A stretch of DNA of 64,000 nucleotides from Bacillota bacterium (GCA_013178275.1 JABLWZ010000003.1:166299-230298), one strand, 5' to 3'. Positions 44,961 through 53,442 are shown, numbered from the stretch's first letter. A program made the numbers and translations. The notes: generated from the letters alone by a model not told the origin.

Positions 44961-45177
44961 ACAATCCACTCTGCTCAAATCGATGAGGTCAGTCTGGATT
45001 CCGTAAACTCAATTGGCTATAGATTGCAGACCCTAACAGGTTCGTAAAGTATGGTTCGGTTAGGTTCACTGGGATAAAGAAAGGTTAAGTCTGGTTTGTA
45101 TGGATAGGTCAAGGTCTACCATAGGGCAGAGTGGATTGTATTAAAGATAATAACCAGCTTTTAGTTGGTTATTTTTT
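44961..45177 (+). ncRNA. Candidate small RNA with closing stem and terminator
   Basis: The expected transcript starts with ACAATCCACTCTGC (44,961-44,974), which is fully complementary to GCAGAGTGGATTGT at 45,126-45,139. The two ends of a 179-nt body therefore pair over 14 bp. Internal CCTAAC/GTTAGG and CAGAC/GTCTG stems are possible. A terminator (AATAACCAGC/GTTGGTTATT then T-run, 45,149-45,177) follows at once. There is no open frame. Size, paired ends and lack of coding would fit 6S RNA, but the typical long rod with a central bubble could not be confirmed, so another RNA class is possible. Confidence 0.6.
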
Positions 45178-45188
45178 GTTAAGTATCT

Positions 45189-45277
45189 AATTTGACACGA
45201 ACCAGCGGATCTTTCTCTTTTTCGGTGGCGTAAAGCGGTGGTAAGGTATCAGCTATTTCTTTCGTGAGTAGTTCCAT
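45189..45277 (-). pseudogene. Truncated DUF2958 copy
   Basis: The first 28-29 codons of the DUF2958 gene at 34.1 kb are repeated (start at 45,277, with LLTKEIADTLPPLYATEKEK), after which similarity stops abruptly at about 45,189, near the small RNA terminator. It is a fragment without the rest of the gene. Confidence 0.8.
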
Positions 45278-45715
45278 TGAACACCTCCATAAAATAAATA
45301 AAACCCCAGTGAATGGGGTTTAAATGGCTGAGATCGGGTTATTCTTTTTCTTTGTTTTGTTTTGCTTCCCTTAGTTCCCTTTTAACCGTTGGCAGCGAGC
45401 CTAAATTGTTTTCAGGAGTGATATAAAGCTTGTTCTGTAATCCGCGTTTTAGATAAGGGTCTTCGTGTCCAGGTACATAAAGATCGTCTCTGTGAAACAG
45501 ATTTCGTAGCCTTCTAAGGATAGACATTTTGAGTGGCCTTTCTTAACATCCGTCCAAGCAAATCTTCAGTCCTCTCATTTTACCATAAAACCGGCGATTA
45601 AGTTTTATTCTGTGCTTTCGTCCTCTCCAAGAAAAGTATCAGCCAGGCGCAAGTCCTGGCTTTTGGTTTACCTTATGGGGCATTCATTTAATTTCTTATA
45701 CCGTTGTTTTTTCTA
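45190..45715. repeat. Duplicated 0.5-kb segment (copy of 34,280-34,816)
   Basis: The segment repeats in order the DUF2958 start, the AACCCC hairpin, the small charged protein gene, the AGCCAGG hairpin and the TTTCTTATACCGTTG end, at clearly less than full identity. It ends in both places at the same motif, indicating a unit that has been copied or inserted twice. Confidence 0.85.
45339..45527 (-). CDS. Small conserved element protein, copy 2
   Basis: A 62-residue protein beginning MSILRRLRNLFHRDDLYV, clearly related to the product at 34.4-34.6 kb, with the same Lys/Glu-rich end. AGAAAGG precedes the ATG. It lies within the duplicated segment. Function unknown; conservation of protein similarity despite DNA divergence supports that it is, or was, translated. 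Confidence 0.6.
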   Translation of the reverse strand: MSILRRLRNLFHRDDLYVPGHEDPYLKRGLQNKLYITPENNLGSLPTVKRELREAKQNKEKE

Positions 45716-45969
45716 AGAGGAACGCAGCCGATAAAAGATGAACGTAGACCGGGACGAAAAGCAGCGGAAGCGGTAAACTGCATAAGCCGAATATCTCATA
45801 AGTACTGGGAAATGATAATCTTAATAGTTCGGTTAGATGAGGAGGATGGGTCAATATCCATGATCAGCAACGCCTGGTCTGAAGAACCGCCACGCGTACT
45901 CGACCGCGACAAGCTGTCCAATGATCAGAAGCATCCAGCGAAACTTTAAGGGACGAAGGGGGTTTTGAA
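45528..45969. other. Intergenic region with the second AGCCAGG hairpin
   Basis: Contains the end of the duplicated segment (hairpin at 45,648-45,668) and then about 250 bp with an open frame of 81 codons that lacks a credible start or ribosome binding site. Nothing else supportable was seen. Confidence 0.4.
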
Positions 45970-46596
45970 ATGCCAACTAACGAACAGATCTATGAATTAA
46001 GAACACGGTTGACCCAGATGATAATCGAAAATTGGCGAGGTGAAAATTTCCTCACCTGGCAGTGGTGGCTGCTTCTGGCTATATTGGTAATACCCTGGGT
46101 AATCTGGTGGGCCGTGGTCGATAAACGACGGACGTATCAGCTTTTAACATTTGGATTTATGGTGTCAATTGTAACCAGCCTGATTGACGTTGTTGGGTTG
46201 GAGCTTGGTTTATACCTGTATCAGGTTAAGCTGGTACCCTTCGCCCCCCGGCTGTTGCCGTATGTCCTAGGAATGCTTCCGGTGATCTACATGCTGCTGT
46301 ATCAGCGCTTCCCTCGGTGGAGGCCGTTTACCGTTGCCCTTCTAGCCGCATCGGCCGCTTTGGCCTTTATATTTCAACCTATTATGAAAGCCATCGGCAT
46401 GTACGAGTTGATCAGATGGAGTTATGTGTACTCGTTCTTAATTTACGTCAGCGTTGGGCTGGTACTGAAGTGGGTGACCGAAAAATTTCCCGGGAGTGAG
46501 GCCGCGATAGAGAAGATCGAGGAAAGACCATTTTTGCACATACAACAGCCGGCAGCTACCAAGCCCCTTATAAAAGATGAAGATGACCATGAATAG
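45970..46596 (+). CDS. CBO0543-type multi-pass membrane protein
   Basis: A 208-residue protein with about five hydrophobic segments (around 26-46, 55-80, 90-108, 115-138, 145-165), a Trp-rich first segment and a charged C-terminal tail. The pattern matches the CBO0543 family of Bacillota membrane proteins, whose function is unknown. AGGGGG lies 7 nt before the ATG. Confidence 0.75.
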   Translation: MPTNEQIYELRTRLTQMIIENWRGENFLTWQWWLLLAILVIPWVIWWAVVDKRRTYQLLTFGFMVSIVTSLIDVVGLELGLYLYQVKLVPFAPRLLPYVLGMLPVIYMLLYQRFPRWRPFTVALLAASAALAFIFQPIMKAIGMYELIRWSYVYSFLIYVSVGLVLKWVTEKFPGSEAAIEKIEERPFLHIQQPAATKPLIKDEDDHE

Positions 46597-47013
46597 TTCA
46601 CTTAGGGTGTTTAGAAGGCTGGATATAGAATAAGAAAACCAGAGGCAGCTAAGACTCTGACTCATTACTTCAAATGTTTCGGCATCTTATTCTACCATAA
46701 AATGATTCTCGGTTTTGTGCTTCCCCCCTTTCTAAAAAAGTGTTAGCCAGGCGCAAGTCCTGGCTTTTGGTTTACCTTTATGGGGTATTCATTTAATTTC
46801 TTATACCATTGAATCAGCGCGTTGGATTATGCCCTCTAAGGCCTTAGGTTGCTCTGTGCTGGCTTTGGATGGTGTGGGTCGAGGGATTTCGTTGTATACA
46901 GTGATTAAGCTGATTTTAAATTTTGAGGCGATAGCGTATCTTCCAGACAGGCACAAAATGTAGGTGCTTTGAATATGGAATAAACAGGCTTGATATCTAT
47001 GGAGGGTTTAAAG
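46597..47013. repeat. Third AGCCAGG hairpin copy and partial non-coding repeat
   Basis: At 46,742-46,808 the hairpin and the stretch ending TTTCTTATACC recur. The following 46,811-46,890 (GTTGGATTATGCC, GGTTGCTCTGTG, GGCTTTGGAT) matches the regions at 34,820 and 47,740. No gene is seen. Confidence 0.7.
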
Positions 47014-47667
47014 GTGGAAGATATACGAACTGAGATCTTGACGAAATCACCGGTTCAAATAATCACCAAAGAAATAGTTATTCCGGGGAAGTTAGTAAAT
47101 ATCTTATTTCCTTTTATAGGCTATCTTAAAGATCAGGGTATTCAAAAAAGGATTAATGATACGATCTATGACTCTCAACTTTTCGTGAAAGAACACAAGG
47201 GTCAGGAGAGAAAGCCGGAGGAAATTTGGTACAAGGATGAGGAGAGTGGATGGTATCAGATTAAAACCAACGAGTTTAGTATATTGAGCCTACTTTTTTA
47301 TTATCGTTCTTTTAGTTATCCTGCATGGCGTCCCCGTACAGAAGCTAATTCTCTTACATTTGACATCCGGAGCGGTAAGAACTTCAAATTACATGAGCTG
47401 TTCAAACCCGGGAATGAGTATATCAAAATTCTATCTGATCAGATTAAAGAGCAAATTAAAAGGAGGAAAATAGATTTACTGATTAAGTTTGAATCTATCA
47501 AACCTGATAACGACTTCTATATAGCGGATAAATGTATAGTAGTCTATTTTCAACCTAACGAATATGCGTGTACCGCTCAGGGATTCCTATATTTTCCCAT
47601 ACAAATCTATGATATAGAGGATATTATCCCCGAAAACAGTATTTTGGATAGGCTGAGGTATTATTAA
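47014..47667 (+). CDS. DUF3298-like protein without signal peptide
   Basis: About 217 residues. The C-terminal part fits the DUF3298/RsiV-type pattern (LTFDIRSGKNFKLHELFKPG, FYIADKCIVVYFQPNEYACT, FPIQIYDI). Members are usually exported or membrane-anchored, but no signal peptide is visible here. GTG 47,014 with GGAGG 8 nt upstream is preferred over TTG 46,990. It stands alone between repeat regions. Function unknown. Confidence 0.6.
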   Translation: MEDIRTEILTKSPVQIITKEIVIPGKLVNILFPFIGYLKDQGIQKRINDTIYDSQLFVKEHKGQERKPEEIWYKDEESGWYQIKTNEFSILSLLFYYRSFSYPAWRPRTEANSLTFDIRSGKNFKLHELFKPGNEYIKILSDQIKEQIKRRKIDLLIKFESIKPDNDFYIADKCIVVYFQPNEYACTAQGFLYFPIQIYDIEDIIPENSILDRLRYY

Positions 47668-47988
47668 GAACATATTTTCCTCTCCTGATAAACTTGATTC
47701 CTTTGTTTCTTAGATAGTTATGTATCTTTGAATTAACAGGTTGGATTATGCGCTCTAAGACTCCAGGTTGCTCTGTGAGGGCTTTGGAGAATTCCTGTTG
47801 TTTTCCGGGTAGGGACGGTGATTGTGGCGCTTTACTACTCTGAAAAAAGTTCAAATTTACCTCCACCATCTCCACCTGAGGCTGAAAGCCTTGATTTAGG
47901 CGGGCTCCGGCGGTGGGGATAGGGGGTGGAGGTGGAGATAGCCGGGTAATGACTTATCTCCACCTCGTAGCTTTTCAAGGTTAATACC
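47668..47988. repeat. GGTGGAGGTGGAGAT non-coding region, copy 2
   Basis: From 47,731 to 47,970 the DNA matches 34,817-35,090: GGTTGGATTATGC, GGTTGCTCTGTG, CTCCACCATCTCCACCT, GCGGGCTCCGGCGGTGGGGA, GGTGGAGGTGGAGATA and TATCTCCACCTCG. No coding frame is kept between copies, so it is a non-coding repeat, possibly a former replication or regulatory region. Confidence 0.75.
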
Positions 47989-48885
47989 CTAAAAAATGCT
48001 ATCGGCAAGGGCTGTAATTTTAGCTTTAACTTCTTTAATCAACCGGTCCTCTTTTAATAGGCTACCAGGCTGGGGAATATCCAAAAATGAATCACGAACT
48101 TCTTTGATATTTAAGCCATATTTACGAAAGACGGTAAGATCAGGAGTTGATTTTTTTGGTTCTCGAATCGTTTTTTCGTATCTGATGAAATCGTTTAGGT
48201 TCCTGGCTTGATCGATTTTTTCCTCGATAAAGAAGTAGATATTGGCGGTACTGCTACTGTTTTCGAGAAAGGTCAATATTTTTTCAGATTTATCAAGTAA
48301 AGGCATGAAGGAGTTATGGAATTTCTCTTGCATGTCCCTAACTTCCGGTGAGTCCATTATAAGTTTACGGGCATAATCGATAACTTCCAATCCACTTTCA
48401 TTCATAAACTGGTCTATTAGCTTATAACGACGAGCGGGATATTTAAGGTGCCTGTGACCGAGTGTTTCGATAAAAACATCGGTGCTAATTTCTTTGAATG
48501 AATCGAGACTGGCGGCATTTAACCATTTGGTGGTTATTTCTTCTATGTTTTTATTAAGTTGGGACAAATAATCCTCTTTCAGAGTATCCATTTTATCAGC
48601 TAAAGATATTAATTCCTGAACATCAGCATTAAACGTTTCCTGCATTTCGCTCTTATATTTATCGTTGTAGCAATCCGAGCATACGATCTCATCGCGTAAA
48701 TAAGAGGGTTTAGTATAAAAATCCCGCATATCCGAAGGTGCATATTTTTGTGAAAGTTCCACCTGCCGAAATATACCTGACTCGCCTATTTGAGTCAAAC
48801 TCGCACCGCCTTCGAATTCAACCTTATGAGTTTTGCCACATTGGGTACAATGAAAAATTATCCCGGCTACATTTATCCGGGACAT
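47989..48885 (-). CDS. Unknown protein with N-terminal zinc-ribbon-like Cys pairs
   Basis: A 298-residue protein starting FHCTQCGKTHKVEF near residue 11 and with CSDCYNDKY near 73; the two CxxC pairs could hold one zinc ion. The rest is mostly helical and charged, with no membrane segment. GAGGTG precedes the ATG by 6 nt. No family was recognised. Confidence 0.7.
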   Translation of the reverse strand: MSRINVAGIIFHCTQCGKTHKVEFEGGASLTQIGESGIFRQVELSQKYAPSDMRDFYTKPSYLRDEIVCSDCYNDKYKSEMQETFNADVQELISLADKMDTLKEDYLSQLNKNIEEITTKWLNAASLDSFKEISTDVFIETLGHRHLKYPARRYKLIDQFMNESGLEVIDYARKLIMDSPEVRDMQEKFHNSFMPLLDKSEKILTFLENSSSTANIYFFIEEKIDQARNLNDFIRYEKTIREPKKSTPDLTVFRKYGLNIKEVRDSFLDIPQPGSLLKEDRLIKEVKAKITALADSIF

Positions 48886-48982
48886 TTAAATCACCTCGAT
48901 ATCATAGATTCTTAAAGTCATCTCCTCCTTAAAGAAAAGGCTTCGTTAAGGCCAGTTTATAATTTGTTTATCTTGTATACTG

Positions 48983-49165
48983 TTACCTGCTAGAAAAGAA
49001 TATCAGTATTGCTATAAATGCCACGATAAAAGCAAATGTTCCCCATATTAATTGAAAAATAGCCCCTTTTCTTTGATAATTTTTAATTATCATAACAATG
49101 GCACCGATAACTACAAATAAGATCACCGCAAAAATGAGAAATATGAAAAAACCAAAAGTAGCCAC
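48983..49165 (-). CDS. Small membrane protein
   Basis: About 60 residues with two hydrophobic helices (FGFFIFLIFAVILFVVIGAI and LIWGTFAFIVAFIAILIFF) separated by a basic loop NYQRKG. GTG 49,165 follows GAGGTG by 6 nt. It lies 44 bp downstream of the amidase gene on the same strand and could belong to that unit. Function unknown. Confidence 0.55.
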   Translation of the reverse strand: MATFGFFIFLIFAVILFVVIGAIVMIIKNYQRKGAIFQLIWGTFAFIVAFIAILIFFSSR

Positions 49166-49209
49166 AATATTCACCTCAATTTATGAGATTTATCAGTTCC
49201 AGGGAGGCT

Positions 49210-50028
49210 TTAAGGAACAGATCGCAGGTATTCAACTATACCCTCGGCTAGTGAATCGGCCATTACTTGCTGCCCCTTGTCACTCTTAATAAACTCCGCG
49301 TCGCTTTTATTACTGAGATAGACCATCTCGATCAACACCACCGGGATCTCGCTGAAAATCGAACCGGTCAAGGCACCACCCTGAGAGTGCCCGATATAAG
49401 TACTGTCATCCGTCTTTATCCCGTGATCGGTCAATGCTCCATTTAACGCTTTGGCGGTTCCCGAGTGTATGGACATGGCGGCTTTTTGGCTTGATCGCAT
49501 AACATCCGCGGAAGGCCCGGTTCTGCCTTCCGCGGTCCCGGCCTGGGCAGGATAGTAAAATGTAAAGCCGAATTGCTTTCCCGTAGCCTCCCAGTCGCAG
49601 TGGAGCCGAAAGAAGAGATCGGCGTGAGCATTGTTGGCGACTTCGGCCCTCTGGCGGTTGCCGACCGTCTTATCGCGTTCGTCACGGGTCATGACCACCC
49701 TAACGCGGTATCGCTCTTCCAGAGCCCGCTTTAGCTTTTCGGCCACCTCCCAGTTGATCTCCAATTCGGTGACTCCATTCACTTTCGCTTTCCCGTCACT
49801 GCCATCAGAAGAATGACCAGGGTCCAGGCATACCACGAATCGGGAGAAATCACGAGAGTCAGGAGAATCATGCTTATCCTCTGATGTCATAGAAGACAGC
49901 TCTTGCCCCGGGACGGAAGTCGTTGTTGGCACTACCTGCTCGCTCTTTAAGTAGAGACCGACCAGCAGGGCAGCCATGCACAGCAAGAGCGGTAATACAA
50001 TTTTTATCGAAGGCTTGATAATGCGCAT
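49210..50028 (-). CDS. N-acetylmuramoyl-L-alanine amidase (Amidase_3)
   Basis: A 272-residue zinc amidase anchored by an N-terminal hydrophobic segment (IVLPLLLCMAALLVGLYL, residues about 10-27). The catalytic domain shows CLDPGHSSD (first zinc His), ELEINWEVAEKL (Glu), FRLHCDWE (second zinc His) and VVLIEMVYLSN with the catalytic Glu. It cleaves the amide bond between muramic acid and the stem peptide, outside the membrane. The gene follows the YARHG gene by 7 bp. Confidence 0.93.
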   Translation of the reverse strand: MRIIKPSIKIVLPLLLCMAALLVGLYLKSEQVVPTTTSVPGQELSSMTSEDKHDSPDSRDFSRFVVCLDPGHSSDGSDGKAKVNGVTELEINWEVAEKLKRALEERYRVRVVMTRDERDKTVGNRQRAEVANNAHADLFFRLHCDWEATGKQFGFTFYYPAQAGTAEGRTGPSADVMRSSQKAAMSIHSGTAKALNGALTDHGIKTDDSTYIGHSQGGALTGSIFSEIPVVLIEMVYLSNKSDAEFIKSDKGQQVMADSLAEGIVEYLRSVP

Positions 50029-50035
50029 AGTTATC

Positions 50036-50659
50036 TCACTTTGAATAATTAAGGATGGCGGCGGCGTTGTTCTTTTCCAGTTCGGTCATCTCCGCTTCGA
50101 CCAAGCGGTTATTAGAATCTCGGTCAAGGCCCGGACTCTTAATTCTATACCAGGGCTGGCTTTCGAAATAGCTCTTAAATCCCGGGTCGGAAAAAGACCA
50201 GCCGTGACGGGCATAGATTTCGTTGCGCATGAGGTCCAGTTCCCATTGGGAGAGGCCGGTCAGATCGCCGTAAGTAACCGGGCGAGTTGATGTCCAGGGC
50301 CACCTTCCGTTAGCTATATAGGTGGGTTGGGGAGAAGCATTGGTATTAAGTGAATTTTGACTTGGGCCGGAGTAATTTACCCCGCTTTTCGTGGAACTCT
50401 GGTTAGTGGAACCGGCAGTTGAAGAGGCAGACGGATTAGAATTCTGGTTTGAATCGTATATAGCCACCCCTAGTACGACCAGCAAGATTAAGATCAAGAA
50501 CCCCATGTAAAACTTAAACCCGTGTTTCTTGCCGTATTTACCCCAGAGTATGTTTTCGGACATAGCAGCGTATTTTTCCCGGGTCTTCTTCCGGGGACTA
50601 ATGATCGAAAGTAGCTTGGTAACCACGAAAGCGGCGGCGAATAACAGGACCAGGATCAT
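50036..50659 (-). CDS. YARHG-domain membrane protein
   Basis: A 207-residue protein with two hydrophobic segments (residues 1-18 and about 50-68), a Ser/Asn-rich linker, and a C-terminal YARHG domain (LDLMRNEIYARHGWSFSDPG, ESQPWYR). YARHG is an extracellular domain thought to bind or process cell-wall material. Co-directional with the amidase gene 7 bp downstream, which supports a shared envelope role. Confidence 0.85.
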   Translation of the reverse strand: MILVLLFAAAFVVTKLLSIISPRKKTREKYAAMSENILWGKYGKKHGFKFYMGFLILILLVVLGVAIYDSNQNSNPSASSTAGSTNQSSTKSGVNYSGPSQNSLNTNASPQPTYIANGRWPWTSTRPVTYGDLTGLSQWELDLMRNEIYARHGWSFSDPGFKSYFESQPWYRIKSPGLDRDSNNRLVEAEMTELEKNNAAAILNYSK

Positions 50660-50695
50660 ATATACTCATAAATTCGTTTCACCTCCAAGAAACTC

Positions 50696-51604
50696 TTAGA
50701 TTTTATTACCGCATCTGGGGCAGAAAATCTCTGTCCCTCCCAGGCTAAAACCACACTGTTTGCAAATACCATTTTCAGAATTGCATTTATTAAGAATCTG
50801 GTCGTACTCGCCAGATTCAATCCACTTATAGAATTCAGCGGCTCGCATGACTATCCAGGGATGATCGGCCAGCATGATGCTCACCACTTTAGCTACCTTA
50901 TCAAGGGTGTCGAAATCGTAATCCTCGAATTCTTTGGCCTGAGCGATGAATTCTTCGACATTAAAGGAATTCAAATACTTTTGAGGAAGACCAGCCATTT
51001 TAACCAACGCGTTGGAAGCGGCGGTTACGTTCTGGCAGGCTAAAAGGCCCGCTCTATCGGCAGTGAACTCCGACATACGCTGCCAATTCAGCAAAGCTAT
51101 CTGAAGCCCGGTGGAGATCAATCGTCCAAACCCCAAGGTGACATCACCGACTATGCTCCCGAGCAGCGGTATGATCTGGGCCATCTGGTGGTAGAGAACA
51201 TGTTGGCTTTTGATATGTCCGACTTCATGGCCGATCAGATAGAGCAGTTCTTCATGGTCTAACAGATCGAGACATCCCGAATTGAGCACGATTATTGGTT
51301 TTTCCACTCCCGCGGTAAATGCGTTAATGCTGAAGTCCCACCTTATATAAAGATCGGGGACGACAGGAGGAGAAATAATTTCTACTACCTCATTTAGGGC
51401 GGCGTGGACCTCGGGGAAGTTCCGTTCATTTACCTTAATGTTGCTGCCGGTGTAATTGACCTTGAGGATCTTATCGATCCCGTACTGATTGAACTTTCTT
51501 ACTAGTGGTTCTAGCCCTGGGGTACTGCGGAGAGCGTTAAGCGCCTTTCGATCAAAAGGATGTTCATAGTCCTGCGGATCAAGGTTGAACAGTTTTTGTC
51601 TCAT
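50696..51604 (-). CDS. M48-family metallopeptidase with zinc ribbon
   Basis: A 302-residue peptidase with HEVGHIKSQH near residue 125 (HExxH plus further His) and EFTADRAG, the downstream Glu ligand. A hydrophobic helix pair near 140-170 is weak. The C-terminus adds a zinc ribbon (CKQCGFSLGG, CPRCGNKI). M48 enzymes degrade misfolded membrane or short peptides. AAGGAGC precedes the ATG. It heads a minus-strand group with the YARHG and amidase genes, 36 bp apart. Confidence 0.9.
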   Translation of the reverse strand: MRQKLFNLDPQDYEHPFDRKALNALRSTPGLEPLVRKFNQYGIDKILKVNYTGSNIKVNERNFPEVHAALNEVVEIISPPVVPDLYIRWDFSINAFTAGVEKPIIVLNSGCLDLLDHEELLYLIGHEVGHIKSQHVLYHQMAQIIPLLGSIVGDVTLGFGRLISTGLQIALLNWQRMSEFTADRAGLLACQNVTAASNALVKMAGLPQKYLNSFNVEEFIAQAKEFEDYDFDTLDKVAKVVSIMLADHPWIVMRAAEFYKWIESGEYDQILNKCNSENGICKQCGFSLGGTEIFCPRCGNKI

Positions 51605-51768
51605 AATCGCTCCTTATAATAAGCCAACATTCTACATCTCAAATTTTTCTACATAGTTAGATGTTATTCCTAAATAGCACACATAGTCAATACATAAAAT
51701 ACCAATAGTCGCTTCAATACCTTCGCCGGCAATACCAAGATTGGAGTAGGTGAAGGCGAGGTGTACTA

Positions 51769-52116
51769 ATGGTACTCAATAAATTGGGCAGCAGGATCAG
51801 GGAAGAACGTAAAAGAGCTAGACTGACCCAAGAGCAGCTGGCGGAGATGGCGGGATGCAACGAATCCTATATCGGTCAGATCGAGCGCGGAGAAAAGAAT
51901 CCCTCTTTAGAGGTCCTGGTGAACATAGCTAACGCCTTAGGCGTTACTTTAGACTATCTCCTGGCCAACAATGTCAGGCTCAGTAAATCGGATAGCCTGA
52001 TAGACGAGTTGGTTTCGCTGTTTAAGGGACGCGATGCCGAGGAGATCCGATTGTTGATCAACATCAATAGGCAGTACCTTGACCTCATGGATAAGAAGAC
52101 TAAGAGGAAGAGATAG
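51769..52116 (+). CDS. XRE-family regulator
   Basis: A 115-residue protein with a classical Cro/C1 helix-turn-helix (LGSRIREERKRARLTQEQLA, GCNESYIGQIERGEKNPSL) and a C-terminal dimer tail (RLLININRQYLDLMDKK). GAGGTG lies ahead of the ATG. Its position at the edge of a phage-like minus-strand group suggests a repressor of that module. Confidence 0.9.
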   Translation: MVLNKLGSRIREERKRARLTQEQLAEMAGCNESYIGQIERGEKNPSLEVLVNIANALGVTLDYLLANNVRLSKSDSLIDELVSLFKGRDAEEIRLLININRQYLDLMDKKTKRKR

Positions 52117-52126
52117 AGGATGGGTT

Positions 52127-52333
52127 TTAACTGGTGTCCGAACGGCCATCAGGATTCGGGTATATCTTGCGCTCCAGGTAAAGACAGGCCGAACAGCTCT
52201 TTTCAACCTGCCGCCAGGTACTAAATATACACTCATAGACCTTTAGAGCCCCCTTAGATCCGCACTGCTCGCAATCCTCATAGTGCCTGGTAATGGTTCC
52301 ACTCTCGTCGAACGCGATGATTTCTTTTTCCAT
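52127..52333 (-). CDS. Small zinc-ribbon-like protein
   Basis: A 68-residue protein with CEQCGSKG and CSACLY, two CxxC pairs that could form a zinc ribbon. AGGAGGTCACC precedes the ATG directly. It is downstream of the annealing-protein candidate and its terminator. Function unknown. Confidence 0.6.
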   Translation of the reverse strand: MEKEIIAFDESGTITRHYEDCEQCGSKGALKVYECIFSTWRQVEKSCSACLYLERKIYPNPDGRSDTS

Positions 52334-52362
52334 GGTGACCTCCTAGATTAAAGTTAATGAAG

Positions 52363-52396
52363 AAGGAGCCAAGATGTTAATTACCCTGGCTCCCTT
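52363..52396 (-). terminator. Rho-independent terminator
   Basis: GGAGCCA and TGGCTCC with a 15-nt loop, followed on the minus strand by TTCTTCATT. It ends the transcript of the minus-strand gene at 52.4-53.1 kb. Confidence 0.6.
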
Positions 52397-52409
52397 GGGT
52401 TGTGGTTGC

Positions 52410-53108
52410 TTACGCGACCTGGCTTGGCCCTTCGATAATGCTGGCCTTTACCCGGGAAACGAAGTTAGTCAGCCTTTCCTTCGAGTTTTCCTGCAGACCT
52501 TTCAAGAATTCCAGCCGCTCCTCATCGTTAAGCTGCTCAGCATAGTCCTGATGGTAACGGATCTTGATCAGGAGGTTCGTGTCATCCCTGGAGAGACCTT
52601 TCCGTGCGGCAGTCTTGTATATAGCGTTGGTATCAGGTGCCTTAGGAGCTTTGCTTTCGAGAAGTGGTATGGAGTGTTCCCTGGCTTTGATCGGGCTGTC
52701 GGCGATGTCCAGGTCGTCCTCATCGAACTCGCTGCAGAATTGTGAACCAAATCCTGCCGAGGCAAGACTGCGTCCTATAGCCATGGTTTCCGCAGTGGAC
52801 ACGTAGTACTTGGTGTCTGTAGCCCATACCTGCCGGCGACCTTTGCCTAAGCGCCTGCCTCCATCGTCTGGATCGCGGTCATAGACAGTGGCCTCGATCC
52901 GTGCAAATTCATCTGTAACCTCGATCTCCTTGGTGTCGATAAATCCGTCTGGAAAGACACTTTTGAACCACATCAGCCGCCATTTAGTCTCCAGGTACAG
53001 CGTTTTCTCTTCTATCCAGTGCTCCTGGCCGGTGCTGGGGTCTTTAACTTTTCTCTTTTTTATCAGGGTGGTCAGGTGTTCGGCGGGGTTAAACGGTTTC
53101 TCATTCAT
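52410..53108 (-). CDS. Phage-type protein, candidate ERF/Rad52-like annealing protein
   Basis: About 232 residues. The central segment (EFARIEATVYD, then TAETMAIGRSLASAGFGSQF near 110-130) resembles the conserved core of ERF-type single-strand annealing proteins, in which E-T-x-A-I-G-R-A/S-L is typical. The C-terminal third is helical and charged. ATG 53,108 with GGAGG 7 nt upstream is favoured over ATG 53,114. Presence in a phage-like module with primase and repressor supports the idea, but the call rests on a short motif. Confidence 0.5.
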   Translation of the reverse strand: MNEKPFNPAEHLTTLIKKRKVKDPSTGQEHWIEEKTLYLETKWRLMWFKSVFPDGFIDTKEIEVTDEFARIEATVYDRDPDDGGRRLGKGRRQVWATDTKYYVSTAETMAIGRSLASAGFGSQFCSEFDEDDLDIADSPIKAREHSIPLLESKAPKAPDTNAIYKTAARKGLSRDDTNLLIKIRYHQDYAEQLNDEERLEFLKGLQENSKERLTNFVSRVKASIIEGPSQVA

Positions 53109-53120
53109 GGGCATCCCTCC

Positions 53121-53414
53121 TTACAGGTTGAAAATCTCCAGGTCCATTGCCTGGGCCTCCCGGTAAACGACCCAGAGCAGTACTTTTAGGACCATGACTG
53201 CGCAGATGATCTGCAGTTCCTTGCTGAAAAGTGGTTCTCGGCGGCTTTCAGGTGAATTGTATACGCCTTTAGCTACTCGTGAGGTTGTCTGCCTGACTGC
53301 CTGGCCGAGTTCATCCTGCGGATCGCTCTTTGTTGGGTATCGGTTCTGGCTGAGAACCTGTCGATTTACGTCCCAGAAGTCAGGGTTGTCGATCGGATCG
53401 TAGATGATGATCAC
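53121..53414 (-). CDS. Small protein with C-terminal hydrophobic segment
   Basis: About 97 residues: polar N-terminal part (DPIDNPDFWDVNRQVLSQN) and one hydrophobic helix (LQIICAVMVLKVLLWVVY) near the end. The GTG at 53,414 lies within GGAGGTG, so the true start is uncertain. It is 12 bp upstream of the annealing-protein candidate in the same direction. Unknown function. Confidence 0.5.
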   Translation of the reverse strand: MIIIYDPIDNPDFWDVNRQVLSQNRYPTKSDPQDELGQAVRQTTSRVAKGVYNSPESRREPLFSKELQIICAVMVLKVLLWVVYREAQAMDLEIFNL

Positions 53415-53442
53415 CTCCAGTATGGTAGGTAGTAGGGTGCAT

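Noticed and set aside
45704..45949. 81-codon frame after the duplicated segment
   Set aside because: Starts with TTG inside the conserved non-coding motif, no ribosome binding site; the second half has coding-like composition but this is too weak.
48983..49165. Holin paired with the amidase
   Set aside because: The small two-helix protein lies downstream of a membrane-anchored, chromosomal-type amidase beside YARHG and M48 genes; the context is cell envelope, not a lysis cassette.
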